DNA of 64,000 bases from an uncultured Eubacteriales bacterium (GCA_905198155.1 CAJKBQ010000010.1:21286-85285); one strand, 5' to 3'. Positions 8,984 through 18,095 are shown, counted from the stretch's first letter. Program-made: numbers and translations. Notes: a model not told the origin generated them from the sequence alone.

Positions 8984-9022
8984 AAACAACCGTCGAGGGT
9001 TTCTGCCTCCGGCGGTTGTTTT
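8984..9022 (+). terminator. Terminator of the hom-thrB-lysC operon
   Basis: AAACAACCG is complemented by CGGTTGTTTT about 20 bases later. The inner GAGG/CCTC pairs extend the stem, and a T run ends it, 12 bases after the lysC stop. Confidence 0.8.
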
Positions 9023-9029
9023 GCTGTGC

Positions 9030-9170
9030 TCATTTACCCAATTTTGCTGCCCATTCCGCCAGCTCCGCGCGGCTCACACTGCTGCGGAACACTTTGCCGT
9101 CCAGCAGTTTGGCGCCTTTGCAGCTTGGCGCGAGTTTTTCGTTGGTTTTGCCCATCCCGCTCCCGCCGGA
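9030..9170 (-). pseudogene. C-terminal fragment of a split flavodoxin gene
   Basis: The last 47 codons of a flavodoxin remain: SGGSGMGKTNEKLAPSC, then KGAKLLDGKVF and an AEWAAKLGK end. The SGGSG loop and the P-S-C-x-G-A-K-L-L pattern are typical of the C-terminus of small clostridial flavodoxins. Homology stops abruptly at base 9170, where DNA carrying the terminator of the neighbouring FAD-oxidoreductase gene begins. The matching N-terminal fragment lies 3.4 kb away at 12521-12751 in the same orientation. No start codon or middle portion remains, so it is not functional. Confidence 0.75.
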
Positions 9171-9186
9171 CGCCGCTTCCGAAAAA

Positions 9187-9226
9187 TCCAAAAACCGGAT
9201 ACGGGACTGTCCCCGTATCCGGTTTT
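9187..9226 (-). terminator. Terminator of the 956-residue FAD oxidoreductase gene
   Basis: A 15-bp stem, AAAACCGGATACGGG (9191-9205) with its complement at 9212-9226, has a short loop and a T-rich tail on the minus strand. It begins 13 bases after the stop of the gene. Confidence 0.85.
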
Positions 9227-9238
9227 CTATAAACGGAT

Positions 9239-12109
9239 TTATCCCGTATACTTTTCCGCCATCCGACGAATTATCGAAATCGGGTCGTTCCGGTATTCCG
9301 ACAGCCTGCCGGCTGCTTCCCTGCTGCCGCAGTCTGCAGCCGCCTGGAGCAGTTTCACGCGCGCATATGTCAGGAAGATATTCCGGTTCGGCATCAGCGC
9401 ATACTCTTTTGCCCATGTTTTTTCCGTTTTTTCTTCGTGAATGGGCGGCGCATATTCGCCATACAGCTCCGGGATCGACAGCATCTGCATCAGCGGTTCC
9501 GCCAGCGTCCGATCGCCCAATGCCGAAGCGCAGCGGCAAATCGAAAGCAGCAATCTGTTGTGACCGATTACACGAACGTGCTCTTTGGACCATGCATACG
9601 GTCCGCCGCGCTGCGTAACCGCATCCGCACCCGCCGTGAATTCCGCAGCGGCATGGTACACCGCCGTCAGTGCGGTATGCCGCTTTTCCGAATCTGACAG
9701 CCCTGCCCGCGTGACCAGCACCAGCAGCTGGGCATATTCCGTGATCCTTGCGTTCTTTTCCGCGTCGTCCAACGCGCGCATCAGCAGATTAAAGCCGTCC
9801 GCACAGTGTCTGTATGCCAAAATCTCCGCAATCGTCAGGTCGGGGTCTGCCGCGTACGCCTGTTTCAGCGCAGGGAGAATGTCGTCCACCTCTGCCACGC
9901 AAAGGAACAGCACCGACGATGCCGTCTTTCTTTTTGCACGGGCAATGTGTTCGTCAATCCCAAACGGAAACGCTTCCGCAAACGTCCAATCCGGAAGAAT
10001 CTCCGCCTGGGTCAGTTCCGTTTGCAGCGCGGCCAAATCGACGTCGCGCGGATCCGTTCCGTCTGTGCATCGCGCCGCAAGCAGACCGATTGCGTAGCCC
10101 GCATTCAATATTTCCGGATTCATCCGCACAAGCGATGACGCGTCCTTGTCTGCACTCAGCGACTTGCCGCACAGCAGCAGCCCGCGCGCCCCCTTCGGGA
10201 TAAAGCATCCGACCGGTACCCGCGCGCGAATATCCGGCGTGACCTGCTCCGACCCGGCCACGGCGCGCGAAATGCTGTCGTTCGAATGGCAGCCGGGCTT
10301 CAGATAATCCGCAAAGCCGCATCCGTCCAGATCGGTATCGTTGTACCCGTGCGCATCGAGCGGGCAGCAGCCGACCATAACGGTATCCGGAAAAACGCGC
10401 TGCGTCAGAATGTCGCGGAGCGTCAGAAAATATTCTCCAATAATATGCCTCGATTCGCGAACGGTCAGCATCCCGGTGAACGCATAGGGGGAATTGTATA
10501 CCGTCGCAAGGTTGATCCCGCGCAAATAGTCCGAATACACCATCGGGTTGATGACCGTGAAATCGCCCTTCGCGGTCGAATCCCGCCATGTGATTCCTTT
10601 CTTTTCCGCGTATCCCCACATACTGCACCCTTGGGACATCCCGTCGCGCGAATCTCCAAAACAGAATTCCGCCCCGCAAAACGCCGCAAGATCCCCGTCG
10701 CCGGTTGCATCGACCGTTATATTGGCCGTCACTTTGAAAATGCCCCGATCGGTCGCGGCATAAAAACCGGTGCAGCGCGCACCGTCCTGGGCGGCGCCGA
10801 ATACCGTTCCGGTAAGCACACGTCCGTTCGCATCCCCCAGCAGGCGATCCGAAAGCCACGCATCCTCCAGCGCTTCGCCTTCTTCGAACAGATTGCCGCC
10901 GTACTGCCGCTCAAAGGCATCCTTTTCGCGCAGAATCTCCTGATTCCATCCGCCGGGATAACCGTGCCAATACCCCACAACGCCGCCAACCACGCGCGTG
11001 CCGCCCACCTGCGGTTTGTTTTCACAGGCCACAAAGGACACTCCGCGGCGCATCAACGCAACCGCAGCCGCACCGCCGCCGGCACCGATCCCCGCAAGCG
11101 CCGCATCGGCGCGAAGTACCGCCGAAGCATCCGGAACTCCGGCATCGTACAGCGTCACCGGGAGCATTTCGTCATCCATTTCGCCGTGAAGCGGGATATT
11201 CTCCGGCATTTCCGGTTCTTTTTGATTCCGGATCGTTTCCAGCCAATCGTTCCCGTTTTCACGCTGCAAATCGTCAATGCGTGTGATTCCGTTCCGCTTT
11301 TGGGCAAACGGTTCAAACGGTTCTGCCATCGCTTCGTACGGGAAATATGAAATCCGTGCATTCGCAAATGCCGGATCTGACCGGCGGAGCGCACAAATCG
11401 CCTGAATCGCCTTGCGCACCCCGGCGGTGCGGCAGTAAAACGGTGCCAGCGATGCAAATTCCGCTTTCCGGATCGTGAATCGAAGTTCCAGCAGCGCGTC
11501 GTTCGGCGCGCCCTTCCGCTTCACCGGGTGCAAAACCGCCGTTACGCCATCCATGCCGGTATCGACCTGACGCACCGAAACATTCGCGACCCCGCTGACG
11601 CGCGGGATCACCGTCACTTCCGCCGTGTCCCGCTCGCAAAGCAATGTCCCCGATGCCAGTGCTGCGCAAATGCCGCTGGGTGCATCAATAATATGCTTTG
11701 CGCGAAGGAACAGCGCGCCGTATTTTGTCGCAACGGTCATGCCGCACAGCTGCCCGTCGCGGTACCCCACTCCGATCGGCCGCGCAAGATACAGGATGTT
11801 TACGCCGGAAACCTGCATTTTTTCAAGCAGCCGCTGCTTCGTTTTCCCTTCGTAAAGCAGAATCTCCGCGTCCGGAACCGCCGCTTCGATCTCCTGCGCC
11901 GAAATCACGCCCAGTTCTGTCAATGCCATGCCCAATGGGGACGAAATCTCCGATTTCCGAACAAACAGCCGATTCCCGCCCACAAAATCGCCGCCGAGAA
12001 ACTCGCGGCTTTCCACAATCGTCACACGAAGCCCGGCTTTTGCCGCCCGCGCTACAGCCAGACATCCCAAAACGGATCCGCCGCATACCACAACGTCTGA
12101 ATATGCCAT
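9239..12109 (-). CDS. Large FAD-dependent oxidoreductase with two FAD-binding segments
   Basis: The 956-residue protein carries two dinucleotide-binding segments: VVVCGGSVLGCLAVARAAKA at about 6-25 and ALAGIGAGGGAAAVALMRRG at about 337-356. A later conserved VDATGDGDLAAFCG segment lies near 500. This is the FAD-dependent oxidoreductase (PF12831-like) pattern seen in many carbohydrate-use loci of gut bacteria. The last 270 residues look helical and may form a repeat-type scaffold. The substrate is unknown. An AraC-type gene fragment lies divergently upstream, a usual pairing, and the gene has its own promoter and terminator. It sits inside a split flavodoxin gene, so it arrived by insertion. 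There is no signal peptide, so it is cytoplasmic. Confidence 0.8.
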   Translation of the reverse strand: MAYSDVVVCGGSVLGCLAVARAAKAGLRVTIVESREFLGGDFVGGNRLFVRKSEISSPLGMALTELGVISAQEIEAAVPDAEILLYEGKTKQRLLEKMQVSGVNILYLARPIGVGYRDGQLCGMTVATKYGALFLRAKHIIDAPSGICAALASGTLLCERDTAEVTVIPRVSGVANVSVRQVDTGMDGVTAVLHPVKRKGAPNDALLELRFTIRKAEFASLAPFYCRTAGVRKAIQAICALRRSDPAFANARISYFPYEAMAEPFEPFAQKRNGITRIDDLQRENGNDWLETIRNQKEPEMPENIPLHGEMDDEMLPVTLYDAGVPDASAVLRADAALAGIGAGGGAAAVALMRRGVSFVACENKPQVGGTRVVGGVVGYWHGYPGGWNQEILREKDAFERQYGGNLFEEGEALEDAWLSDRLLGDANGRVLTGTVFGAAQDGARCTGFYAATDRGIFKVTANITVDATGDGDLAAFCGAEFCFGDSRDGMSQGCSMWGYAEKKGITWRDSTAKGDFTVINPMVYSDYLRGINLATVYNSPYAFTGMLTVRESRHIIGEYFLTLRDILTQRVFPDTVMVGCCPLDAHGYNDTDLDGCGFADYLKPGCHSNDSISRAVAGSEQVTPDIRARVPVGCFIPKGARGLLLCGKSLSADKDASSLVRMNPEILNAGYAIGLLAARCTDGTDPRDVDLAALQTELTQAEILPDWTFAEAFPFGIDEHIARAKRKTASSVLFLCVAEVDDILPALKQAYAADPDLTIAEILAYRHCADGFNLLMRALDDAEKNARITEYAQLLVLVTRAGLSDSEKRHTALTAVYHAAAEFTAGADAVTQRGGPYAWSKEHVRVIGHNRLLLSICRCASALGDRTLAEPLMQMLSIPELYGEYAPPIHEEKTEKTWAKEYALMPNRNIFLTYARVKLLQAAADCGSREAAGRLSEYRNDPISIIRRMAEKYTG

Positions 12110-12169
12110 TTCATGCTATGTTTTTTCCTTTCTCCAATCCGAATGGCGCTGATATTTCGCTGATAATTA

Positions 12170-12198
12170 AGTATATCGTATGCAGCAATCAATGTCAA
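12170..12198 (-). promoter_or_regulatory. Promoter of the FAD oxidoreductase gene
   Basis: On the minus strand TTGACA (12193-12198) and TATACT (12170-12175) are 17 bases apart, with a 60-base leader to the ATG at 12109. Confidence 0.75.
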
Positions 12199-12266
12199 GC
12201 CCGAAGTGTAGATTTTAGCATCTTCCCGGATCCCGCGCCGTTCCGCATATCACAGGCGGTTTTGTC

Positions 12267-12295
12267 TTGCATTTTCATAACTGATTTGATATAAT
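12267..12295 (+). promoter_or_regulatory. Promoter of the AraC-type fragment
   Basis: TTGCAT (12267-12272) and TATAAT (12290-12295) are 17 bases apart, followed by GGGAGGGAAG and a GTG start. Confidence 0.65.
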
Positions 12296-12320
12296 GACAT
12301 TATGATGGGAGGGAAGCCAG

Positions 12321-12512
12321 GTGAAACATACAGACTTGCAATATCTGTGTACCTGCATCGGGAATCTGTCCGGTATTCCGATCAGAATTTTTGAAAACGG
12401 CGTCCTGACGTTTTACTGTTCCGTTATTTATTTTCCCAAAGACCCCATGGAACTCTGCCGCGAAGCGGTTTTTGCCATTTCGAACCATGTCGGCTATTTT
12501 GTAACGCCGTAG
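12321..12512 (+). pseudogene. N-terminal fragment of an AraC-type regulator
   Basis: A GTG-started frame with a good ribosome site encodes 63 residues (LQYLCTCIGNLSGIPIRIFE, then KDPMELCREAVF). They resemble the sensor N-terminus of AraC-type activators in this group of bacteria. The frame ends at VGYFVTP without any DNA-binding domain. Past it the sequence belongs to the flavodoxin fragment on the other strand, so the regulator was cut by a rearrangement. It probably once controlled the divergent FAD oxidoreductase. Confidence 0.5.
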
Positions 12513-12520
12513 TTTCACAA

Positions 12521-12751
12521 TTACGGGGTGGTCAATTGCGGCCGCACAAAAATTGTTGCGGAACCAACGCGACAGATCCCCGAAATGGTGCTTTTGGATT
12601 TTTTGTCCATCCAATTCAGATCCGCCTGCGTGTACGGCACCTTCGGTACGATCTCAAACAACTCCCCGCCCACTGCTTCGGCCAATGTTTTGGCCGCCTG
12701 CGCCGTCACGCCGGACGCGGAAAAATATGCAACAAATTTCTTACTCATCAT
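12521..12751 (-). pseudogene. N-terminal fragment of the split flavodoxin gene
   Basis: The frame starts MMSKKFVAYFSASGVTAQAA and continues KTLAEAVGGELFEI, then QADLNWMDKKSKS, the FMN phosphate-binding loop and first strands of a flavodoxin. After about residue 57 it diverges into 17 unrelated residues and stops. GAAAGGATG precedes the start. The C-terminal 47 codons of what looks like the same gene are at 9030-9170; about 60 central codons are missing. It follows the AlkZ-related gene by three bases and was probably in its operon. Confidence 0.75.
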
Positions 12752-12754
12752 CGT

Positions 12755-13429
12755 TCATCCTTTCAAAATTTTTTCAATCTGACCGGTCGAAGCGTTGGGC
12801 AGTATGTGCGACAGGTGGCGCGCCATTCGTTCTTTGGATGCCGACGGCGTTCGCCCGTACGCAGACGCCACATAATCGCCGCCAAACAAATGCTCCGGCG
12901 TCGTGTACTGCGTTACGCCCCACCCATAGGGTCGGCCGTATTTGTCCTGCATATACACAAAATCCGCCGCGCAGACGTAGCACTGCATTTGCAGCCGCGT
13001 GATGCAGGTTTCAAACCCGGTATTGCCGCCCTTGCGGTAGTTTCGGAGCGCTTTTAGTTGACTGGATCGCATTGCACCGGCTGCGTCAATAGATTCGAAC
13101 AAGTCCTTGTCTTTGCGGGACGCCAGTCCGTCGTCCCACCGGGCGTCGAAGTCGTAGCCGTCGCGGCGGAAGTTCGCGAAATCCGGCAACCATTCGCGGC
13201 TCACAAATCCGGCTTTCTTCCCGAATATCTTGCCGTACAGGCATCGGCCGCTGCGCGCCGCCGGACCTTTCCATTCCCACGGCCCGTCCGCATCGCCCGC
13301 AAACCACAGCTCCGGCGCACACAATTCCTTCACGGAAAACCCCGGAATCCCGTTTTGAAAAAACGGCAGAAACCCATACGCTTCCACCGCGGCGATCATG
13401 TCCGCCGCACTCCGCAATGGTTGACCCAT
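12755..13429 (-). CDS. AlkZ-related protein (probable winged-helix DNA-glycosylase relative)
   Basis: The 224-residue protein has the conserved blocks I associate with small clostridial AlkZ-related proteins: GFLPFFQNGIPGFSVKE (residues 19-35), ELWFAGDADGPWEWKGP, KAGFVSREWLPDFANFRRDG (near 92), a YRKGGNTGFETCITRLQMQC stretch (near 150) and PYGWGVTQYTTPE (near 187). AlkZ/YcaQ enzymes unhook interstrand crosslinks; whether this short relative does so is unknown. It has its own promoter. The gene is intact although both neighbours are broken. Confidence 0.6.
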   Translation of the reverse strand: MGQPLRSAADMIAAVEAYGFLPFFQNGIPGFSVKELCAPELWFAGDADGPWEWKGPAARSGRCLYGKIFGKKAGFVSREWLPDFANFRRDGYDFDARWDDGLASRKDKDLFESIDAAGAMRSSQLKALRNYRKGGNTGFETCITRLQMQCYVCAADFVYMQDKYGRPYGWGVTQYTTPEHLFGGDYVASAYGRTPSASKERMARHLSHILPNASTGQIEKILKG

Positions 13430-13455
13430 TCGTCCTCCCCCTTTCGGCTGTTATC

Positions 13456-13484
13456 ATGATACCACAAAATCCGGGTTTCGTCAA
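13456..13484 (-). promoter_or_regulatory. Promoter of the AlkZ-related gene
   Basis: TTGACG (minus strand, 13479-13484) and TATCAT (13456-13461) are 17 bases apart, 27 bases before the start codon. Confidence 0.6.
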
Positions 13485-13489
13485 CTTTT

Positions 13490-13703
13490 TTCCGTACGAA
13501 GCGCGCCGGTATGGTCGACGTGGAAATGGGGCAGGATCACGGCGTCCAGACGGGCAGATCTCCGCCCGCGTCAGGCGGGGATACGGATCCTACGGCGTGT
13601 CCGCCATTTTTCCGCAGTCCGTCAAAAAGCGAATCGTTTCCCCCTGCACCAGAAAGCAATTGCGGCCATGCTCGCCCACACCGCCCGCGATCATCAGTTT
13701 CAT
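13490..13703 (-). pseudogene. MBL-fold metallo-hydrolase remnant
   Basis: An ATG at 13703, just after the permease stop, begins MKLMIAGGVGEHGRNCFLVQ, the usual start of an MBL-fold (RNase J-like) hydrolase. The frame stops after 37 codons. The protein continues in two further frames: DPYPRLTRAEI, then LDAVILPHFHVDHTGAL, which contains the metal-binding HxHxDH motif. Two frameshifts and loss of everything after the motif show a decayed gene. It formed an operon with the upstream permease. Confidence 0.65.
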
Positions 13704-13704
13704 A

Positions 13705-15160
13705 TCATGCGCCTTTCTGCTTGCCGGCCAAGCGGTTGAACACCAGCAGCGCCGCAGTCGTGATAAACACGCACAGCACTGCCGTCGCCATGCCGAGCGA
13801 TACGCTCCCCTGCTCAAATTCACGGTTGATATATGTCGAGACCACCAGCGTATTGGGCGGCGCAATGAGGCTGGCGGTCACGAGTTCGCGGAAGGCAATG
13901 ATGAAGATCATCATCCACCCGGCGAAGATACCGCGGGAGATCATCGGCAGCGTGACGCGGCGGAACACATACGAGGGTGTGCCGCCGAACACCCTGCCCG
14001 CCTGCAAAAGATTGTCGTTGATCTGCGTAAAGGCCGAGGTCACATACTGTACGGTGTACGGCAGATACAGCACCACATAAGCCAATACCATGATACCAAT
14101 CGTGTTATAGAGAGGCATCACTTTATAGATTGCGTTCCGGAACAGCATGATGCCGATGACCCGCACGATTCCGGGCAGCAGGCTCACACCTTCCAGCGCT
14201 TTCTTCCAGAAGCCTTTGGATTTGGCGCGCCGTCCCGATGACTGCCGTACCGATCACGGAGCAGATTGTCGCGGACGAAACCGCGAGGAACAGGCTTTTC
14301 CGGATGGCGGACAGCGCTTTGGGCGTGGTCAGCAGTTCTTTGTAATGGTCAAGCGTGAAGTTGCCTGCGGTCAAACCATCGCCGCGCAGTTTAATCAGAA
14401 ACGCGGCGATGATCGAAAAATACGGTACGCCGACGGCAATCAGCATCACCGGAATCACCCGCAGCCACGCGCCGATTCTTCCGTCGGCAGACAGCCTGGT
14501 CTGCGCCGGGCGGCTGCCTTTGCCGCTGACCAGCCGGTGGCTGTTTTTGCCCGTAATGAAGTTCCGCATCAGCCGCATCGCCATGCAGATACAAACCAAG
14601 ACGGCAGACAGACTGGCCGAACGCCCGAAGTCGATGGGCGCGGTGGTGGAGTAGCGGTGAATGTCCGTGGTAAACACATAAAATCCGATGCGCCGCCCCA
14701 GCGTGCAGGGCGTTCCGTATTCCGAAAGCGTTTTGACAAACACCAGCAGTGCGCCGATGGCATAGTTGCCGGTGAGCAGCGGCGCAAAAATTCCCCACAG
14801 CCGCCTGCCGAAGCCTGCGCCGAACACCGCGCCGCTTTCTTCCAAACTGGCCGGAATGTTCTGCATGGCGTTTTTCAGCATCGTCATGAAAAACGGGAAC
14901 ATGTGCAGGCTCATCACCAATACCAGACCGCCGAAGCAGAAAACCCCTCCGACCACGATCCGGTCGCCGGGAAAAGCTGCCGGAACAGCCCTTTTTTCTG
15001 CATGAACAGAATCCAGCCCATGGACGCGATATACGGCGGTGTCATAAACGGGATCAGGAAGATGATGTCCAGCCGGCTGTGTTTTTTCAGCTGCGTGCGG
15101 GACGGCGATGGCGGTGGAACACAGCACGACGCACACGCCGGGCAGCAGCGAATTGCAGCC
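13705..15160 (-). pseudogene. Decayed iron(III)-type ABC transporter permease
   Basis: Three frames together recover a FbpB-like permease of the binding-protein-dependent family. The pieces are CVVLCSTAIAV, then KKHSRLDIIFLIPFMTPPYI (another frame), then SLHMFPFFMTMLKNAMQNIP and the first EAA loop SLEESGAVFGAGFGRRLWGI. The second half follows, ending in MSLLPGIVRVIGIMLFRNAI and the second EAA loop LLQAGRVFGGTPSYVFRRVT. Frameshifts lie near 15095, 14945 and 14225, and the 5' end is missing at about 15160. No binding protein or ATPase gene remains beside it. Confidence 0.8.
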
Positions 15161-15170
15161 CGCGCAAATC

Positions 15171-15210
15171 AAAAAATCCGGCGTATTGCAGCAGTGGTAC
15201 GCCGGATTTT
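15171..15210 (-). terminator. Terminator of the LacI-AraC regulator operon
   Basis: A perfect 14-bp inverted repeat, AAAAATCCGGCGTA (15171-15184) with 15197-15210, is flanked by A/T runs on both sides. Confidence 0.8.
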
Positions 15211-15276
15211 TGATTTATTTGAACTTGTTTGCCGGTGTCCTTCTATTGTCCCGCATCCATAATCTTCTGCGCCCCT

Positions 15277-16065
15277 TTAACTTCTCCGCGCCCGCGCATA
15301 CGCCGACGGCGGCACGCCCATCCGGCTGCGGAAAAACCGGCCGAAGTATTTGGGGTCGCGCATCCCGACGGCGGCAGCCGTCTCCGCGACCGATCGGCCC
15401 TGGAGGAGCAGTGCCTGCGCCTGTTCCAATTTTTCCTGCAAGAACAGCTGCTGCGGTGAAACCCCGAACGCGTCCCGGAAACAGTGCCGGAAATAATCCG
15501 GCGTCATCCCGACGCGCGCGGCCAGCGCGGCCCAGTCGATGAATTCCCGGTGCGCCGTAGCGCGAATGGCCTGCGCAGCCGGTTCCAGCCGCACCCGCAT
15601 CGCGTCCGTCCGGCTGTCGGCGGGCAGGGCGTCCCGCAGGAGTTCCAAAATGCGGTAAAATGCAATGGAATAGGCCAATGCATCGCCGCGCGCGACCGAC
15701 TGCACCAAATGCTCGAACCGCTGCGCCGCGCCGACCGGATTGGGCAGCGAAAACAGCGCCGGTTTCGGCGGGAGCGGCTGCGCTGCGCGGAAAAACACAT
15801 ACGCGCCGCGTCCTGCGGCCGCCATGGTGCGATGGTACGGGACGTCCGGCCGCGATTCCCGCGGCAGATACAGTACCGTCCCGCCGCAAAAGCAGAGTGG
15901 CGCGCCGTCGTACACCACGTCGGTGCGGCCGTTTCGCTTAAACCCCAGCTGGTAAATTTGGGTATCGCCAAACGCACTGCACCGCGCGCCCGCTGTCGTT
16001 TGGGTGCGGCGCGCTTCCAGCACCGTCACCGCCGTCCAGTCGTAGTCCGAAAAAAATCCGTTCAT
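15277..16065 (-). CDS. AraC-family transcription regulator
   Basis: The 262-residue protein has an N-terminal sensing domain (a cupin-like DGAPLCFCGGTVLYLPRES, then PDVPYHRTMAA) and a C-terminal double helix-turn-helix: DWAALAARVGMTPDYFRHCF, VSPQQLFLQEKLEQAQALLL, VAETAAAVGMRDPKYFGRFF and the end MGVPPSAYARARRS. The start is ATG 16065, overlapping the upstream LacI stop as ATGA, with GGGAGGAATT upstream; the open frame extends further 5' but overlaps lacI. Two regulators in one operon suggest joint control of a sugar or nucleoside function such as the divergent transporter. Confidence 0.85.
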   Translation of the reverse strand: MNGFFSDYDWTAVTVLEARRTQTTAGARCSAFGDTQIYQLGFKRNGRTDVVYDGAPLCFCGGTVLYLPRESRPDVPYHRTMAAAGRGAYVFFRAAQPLPPKPALFSLPNPVGAAQRFEHLVQSVARGDALAYSIAFYRILELLRDALPADSRTDAMRVRLEPAAQAIRATAHREFIDWAALAARVGMTPDYFRHCFRDAFGVSPQQLFLQEKLEQAQALLLQGRSVAETAAAVGMRDPKYFGRFFRSRMGVPPSAYARARRS

Positions 16066-17036
16066 CCCAATTCCTCCCGACCGTCCTTCGCTGTGCCCAC
16101 GCTGCCCCGCAGCACAAAATCCCCCGGCACCGAAATCTGCTGCCGCACACGGAAATATGGATTTTTCAGTTTCTTTTGCAGCAGCCCGCACACGATTTCG
16201 CACACCTCTTCCACGTGTGAATCGATGCTGGCCAGGTCGATGTCCGGGTACTCCGCGACGCGGATGTTGTCCATCCCGATCACAGAAAAATCCTCCGGCA
16301 CGCGAAATCCGCATTCGTTCAGCCGCCGAACTGCCCCGAACGCGATGTAGTCGTACGCGCATACCAGCGCCGTGACCGGTGCGCCGATGCGCAGCAAGCG
16401 GTCTACGCCGTCGGATCCGGCTGCTTCAAATCGCAGCGGGCTGCAAACGACCCATGACGGATCCGGCTGGAACAATTCCGCGAAATACTGCGCTTTTTCG
16501 GCAGTACGCTCCTCGCCGATGAATGCGACGGCGCGGTGCCCGCGCGCGGCCAGTTCGGCCTGCGCCGTCCGCATCGGTGTCCGCAGATCGATCGCAACGG
16601 AGTCCGCATCGCTGCCGGTCGCCCGCCCAATCACCACCACGGGGACGTCGAACCCTTTTTTCAGCGGCGCAAGCATTCCGAAAACCACCATTCCGTCTAC
16701 ATGCAGGTACGACTGATAATACTCCGTTAATTCCGCCTGGTGCGCTGCGTCAAACTCATCGGCGGAGATCAGCATAATCCCGTCCATATTATGGATTTTT
16801 TGCTGCAAGCAGGACAGGAAATTGGCGTAATATGCGCTCCGCGTTTCGGGGCATACCACAGCAATCACCTTTTTGGAATACTTCCCCTTGTAAAATTTCC
16901 CGTAACATCCGTATTGCCGCGCCGTGTCCAGCACCAGCCGGCGCGTTTCGGCGCTGATGTCCGGTGCATTGCCGAACGCTTTGGACGCCGTCGATACCGA
17001 AACCCCCGCCAGCCGCGCAAGCTCTGTCAGTGTCAT
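16062..17036 (-). CDS. LacI-family transcription regulator
   Basis: The 324-residue protein begins MTLTELARLAGVSVSTASKA, the helix-turn-helix and hinge helix of LacI proteins, followed by FGNAPDISAETRRLV. A periplasmic-binding-protein-like effector domain follows, with KKVIAVVCPE, YLHVDGMVVFG, AVAFIGEERTAEKAQ and FSVIGMDNIRVAEYPDIDLA near the end. The ATG at 17036 fits the family start; the open frame continues upstream without a ribosome site. It is divergent from an EamA-type transporter, whose promoter region it may control. Confidence 0.9.
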   Translation of the reverse strand: MTLTELARLAGVSVSTASKAFGNAPDISAETRRLVLDTARQYGCYGKFYKGKYSKKVIAVVCPETRSAYYANFLSCLQQKIHNMDGIMLISADEFDAAHQAELTEYYQSYLHVDGMVVFGMLAPLKKGFDVPVVVIGRATGSDADSVAIDLRTPMRTAQAELAARGHRAVAFIGEERTAEKAQYFAELFQPDPSWVVCSPLRFEAAGSDGVDRLLRIGAPVTALVCAYDYIAFGAVRRLNECGFRVPEDFSVIGMDNIRVAEYPDIDLASIDSHVEEVCEIVCGLLQKKLKNPYFRVRQQISVPGDFVLRGSVGTAKDGREELG

Positions 17037-17129
17037 CGTTTTTCCCCGCTTTCTGCGATTTCTGGTGTCATTGTACCACACCGGCGCGCGCAGCGCAAGC
17101 ATTTCGAAAAATTTTCGGAACTTTTTTCG

Positions 17130-17158
17130 TTGACAAGCAAAAACCGGCGTGTTATACT
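17130..17158 (+). promoter_or_regulatory. Promoter of the EamA transporter gene
   Basis: TTGACA (17130-17135) and TATACT (17153-17158) are 17 bases apart, in the 180-bp gap that also holds the divergent LacI start. Confidence 0.8.
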
Positions 17159-17216
17159 GATAACCGCAGCCGGTACCGCTGCATCACTTATCATAACTGA
17201 ATGGGGCAATGGGGCA

Positions 17217-18095
17217 ATGAAAGTTGGGATAACGGTTGGCGTGATCGTGCTGCTGCGCGTGATCCAAAGCATATTCGGCAAACAGGTGAGTCTGTATTTC
17301 CCGCAGACGCGCTGCGGCCGGATGAAATATCTGGCGATTTCAATGGGACTTTCGGCGGTGCTGGGGCTGGCGGTGTTCGCGCTGAATGCAGACGGCGCAG
17401 TGACCGTGCCGATGCTGCTGATCAGCGGGACGTCCGGGCTGGCGCTGGCGTGTTGCACGGTGTGCGGCAAGCTGGCGATGCAAAGCGGGACGATGGCGCT
17501 GGAATCGGTGGTAGCGGCGGCCAGCGTGATTTTGCCGTCGGTGTGCGGCGTGCTGTTTTGGGGGGAACCGATGTCCGCCGGGCAATGGACCGGGATCGTC
17601 CTGTTTCTGGGGTCGGTGTTGCTGATGGTGCAGTCTTCGCAGCGCACAAATGCCGGGTTTTCCGGACGGACACTGCTCCTGCTGCTGGGGACGTTTCTGT
17701 CCAACGGGGCGGTGATGATCTGCCAAAAGCTGATCACCTATGCCGCGCCGGGCAGCAGCATCGCGCTGTTTTCGTTTTTCATGTTTGCGATTCCGGCGCT
17801 GTTGTGTGCCGGAATCGCCGCCGGGACTGCCGCCAGAACAACCGGGGAGCGGCTGGATCGGCGGCTGGTACTGCCGATTGTGCTGCTGGCCGCAGCGGTG
17901 TTTGTCATCAACCAATTGGCGACCGGGGCAACGGACACGGTACCGTCGGTGATGCTGTTTGCTGCGCTGAGCGCCAGTTCATCGGTAATTGCCGCCATCG
18001 TTGGTGCCGTGGGATACGGCGAACGGCTGACGGTGCGGTCGGTGTGCGGGATTGTGCTGTGCGTGGCGTCGCTGGCAATGATTAATCTGTTGTGA
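17217..18095 (+). CDS. EamA/DMT-superfamily transporter
   Basis: The 292-residue integral membrane protein has about ten hydrophobic helices in two EamA-like halves. Examples are VGITVGVIVLLRVIQSIFGK at the start, MGLSAVLGLAVFALNADG, WTGIVLFLGSVLLMVQSSQ at the end of the first half, and the final SVCGIVLCVASLAMINLL. DMT transporters export or import small metabolites; the substrate is not visible. The open frame extends far upstream, but the promoter at 17130-17158 and the family layout place the start at ATG 17217, where the ribosome site (GGGGCA) is weak. A LacI gene is divergent. Confidence 0.75.
   Translation: MKVGITVGVIVLLRVIQSIFGKQVSLYFPQTRCGRMKYLAISMGLSAVLGLAVFALNADGAVTVPMLLISGTSGLALACCTVCGKLAMQSGTMALESVVAAASVILPSVCGVLFWGEPMSAGQWTGIVLFLGSVLLMVQSSQRTNAGFSGRTLLLLLGTFLSNGAVMICQKLITYAAPGSSIALFSFFMFAIPALLCAGIAAGTAARTTGERLDRRLVLPIVLLAAAVFVINQLATGATDTVPSVMLFAALSASSSVIAAIVGAVGYGERLTVRSVCGIVLCVASLAMINLL

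Noticed and set aside
14225..14240. Programmed frameshift in the permease gene
   Set aside because: There are at least two further frameshifts and a missing 5' end, so decay is the simpler explanation.
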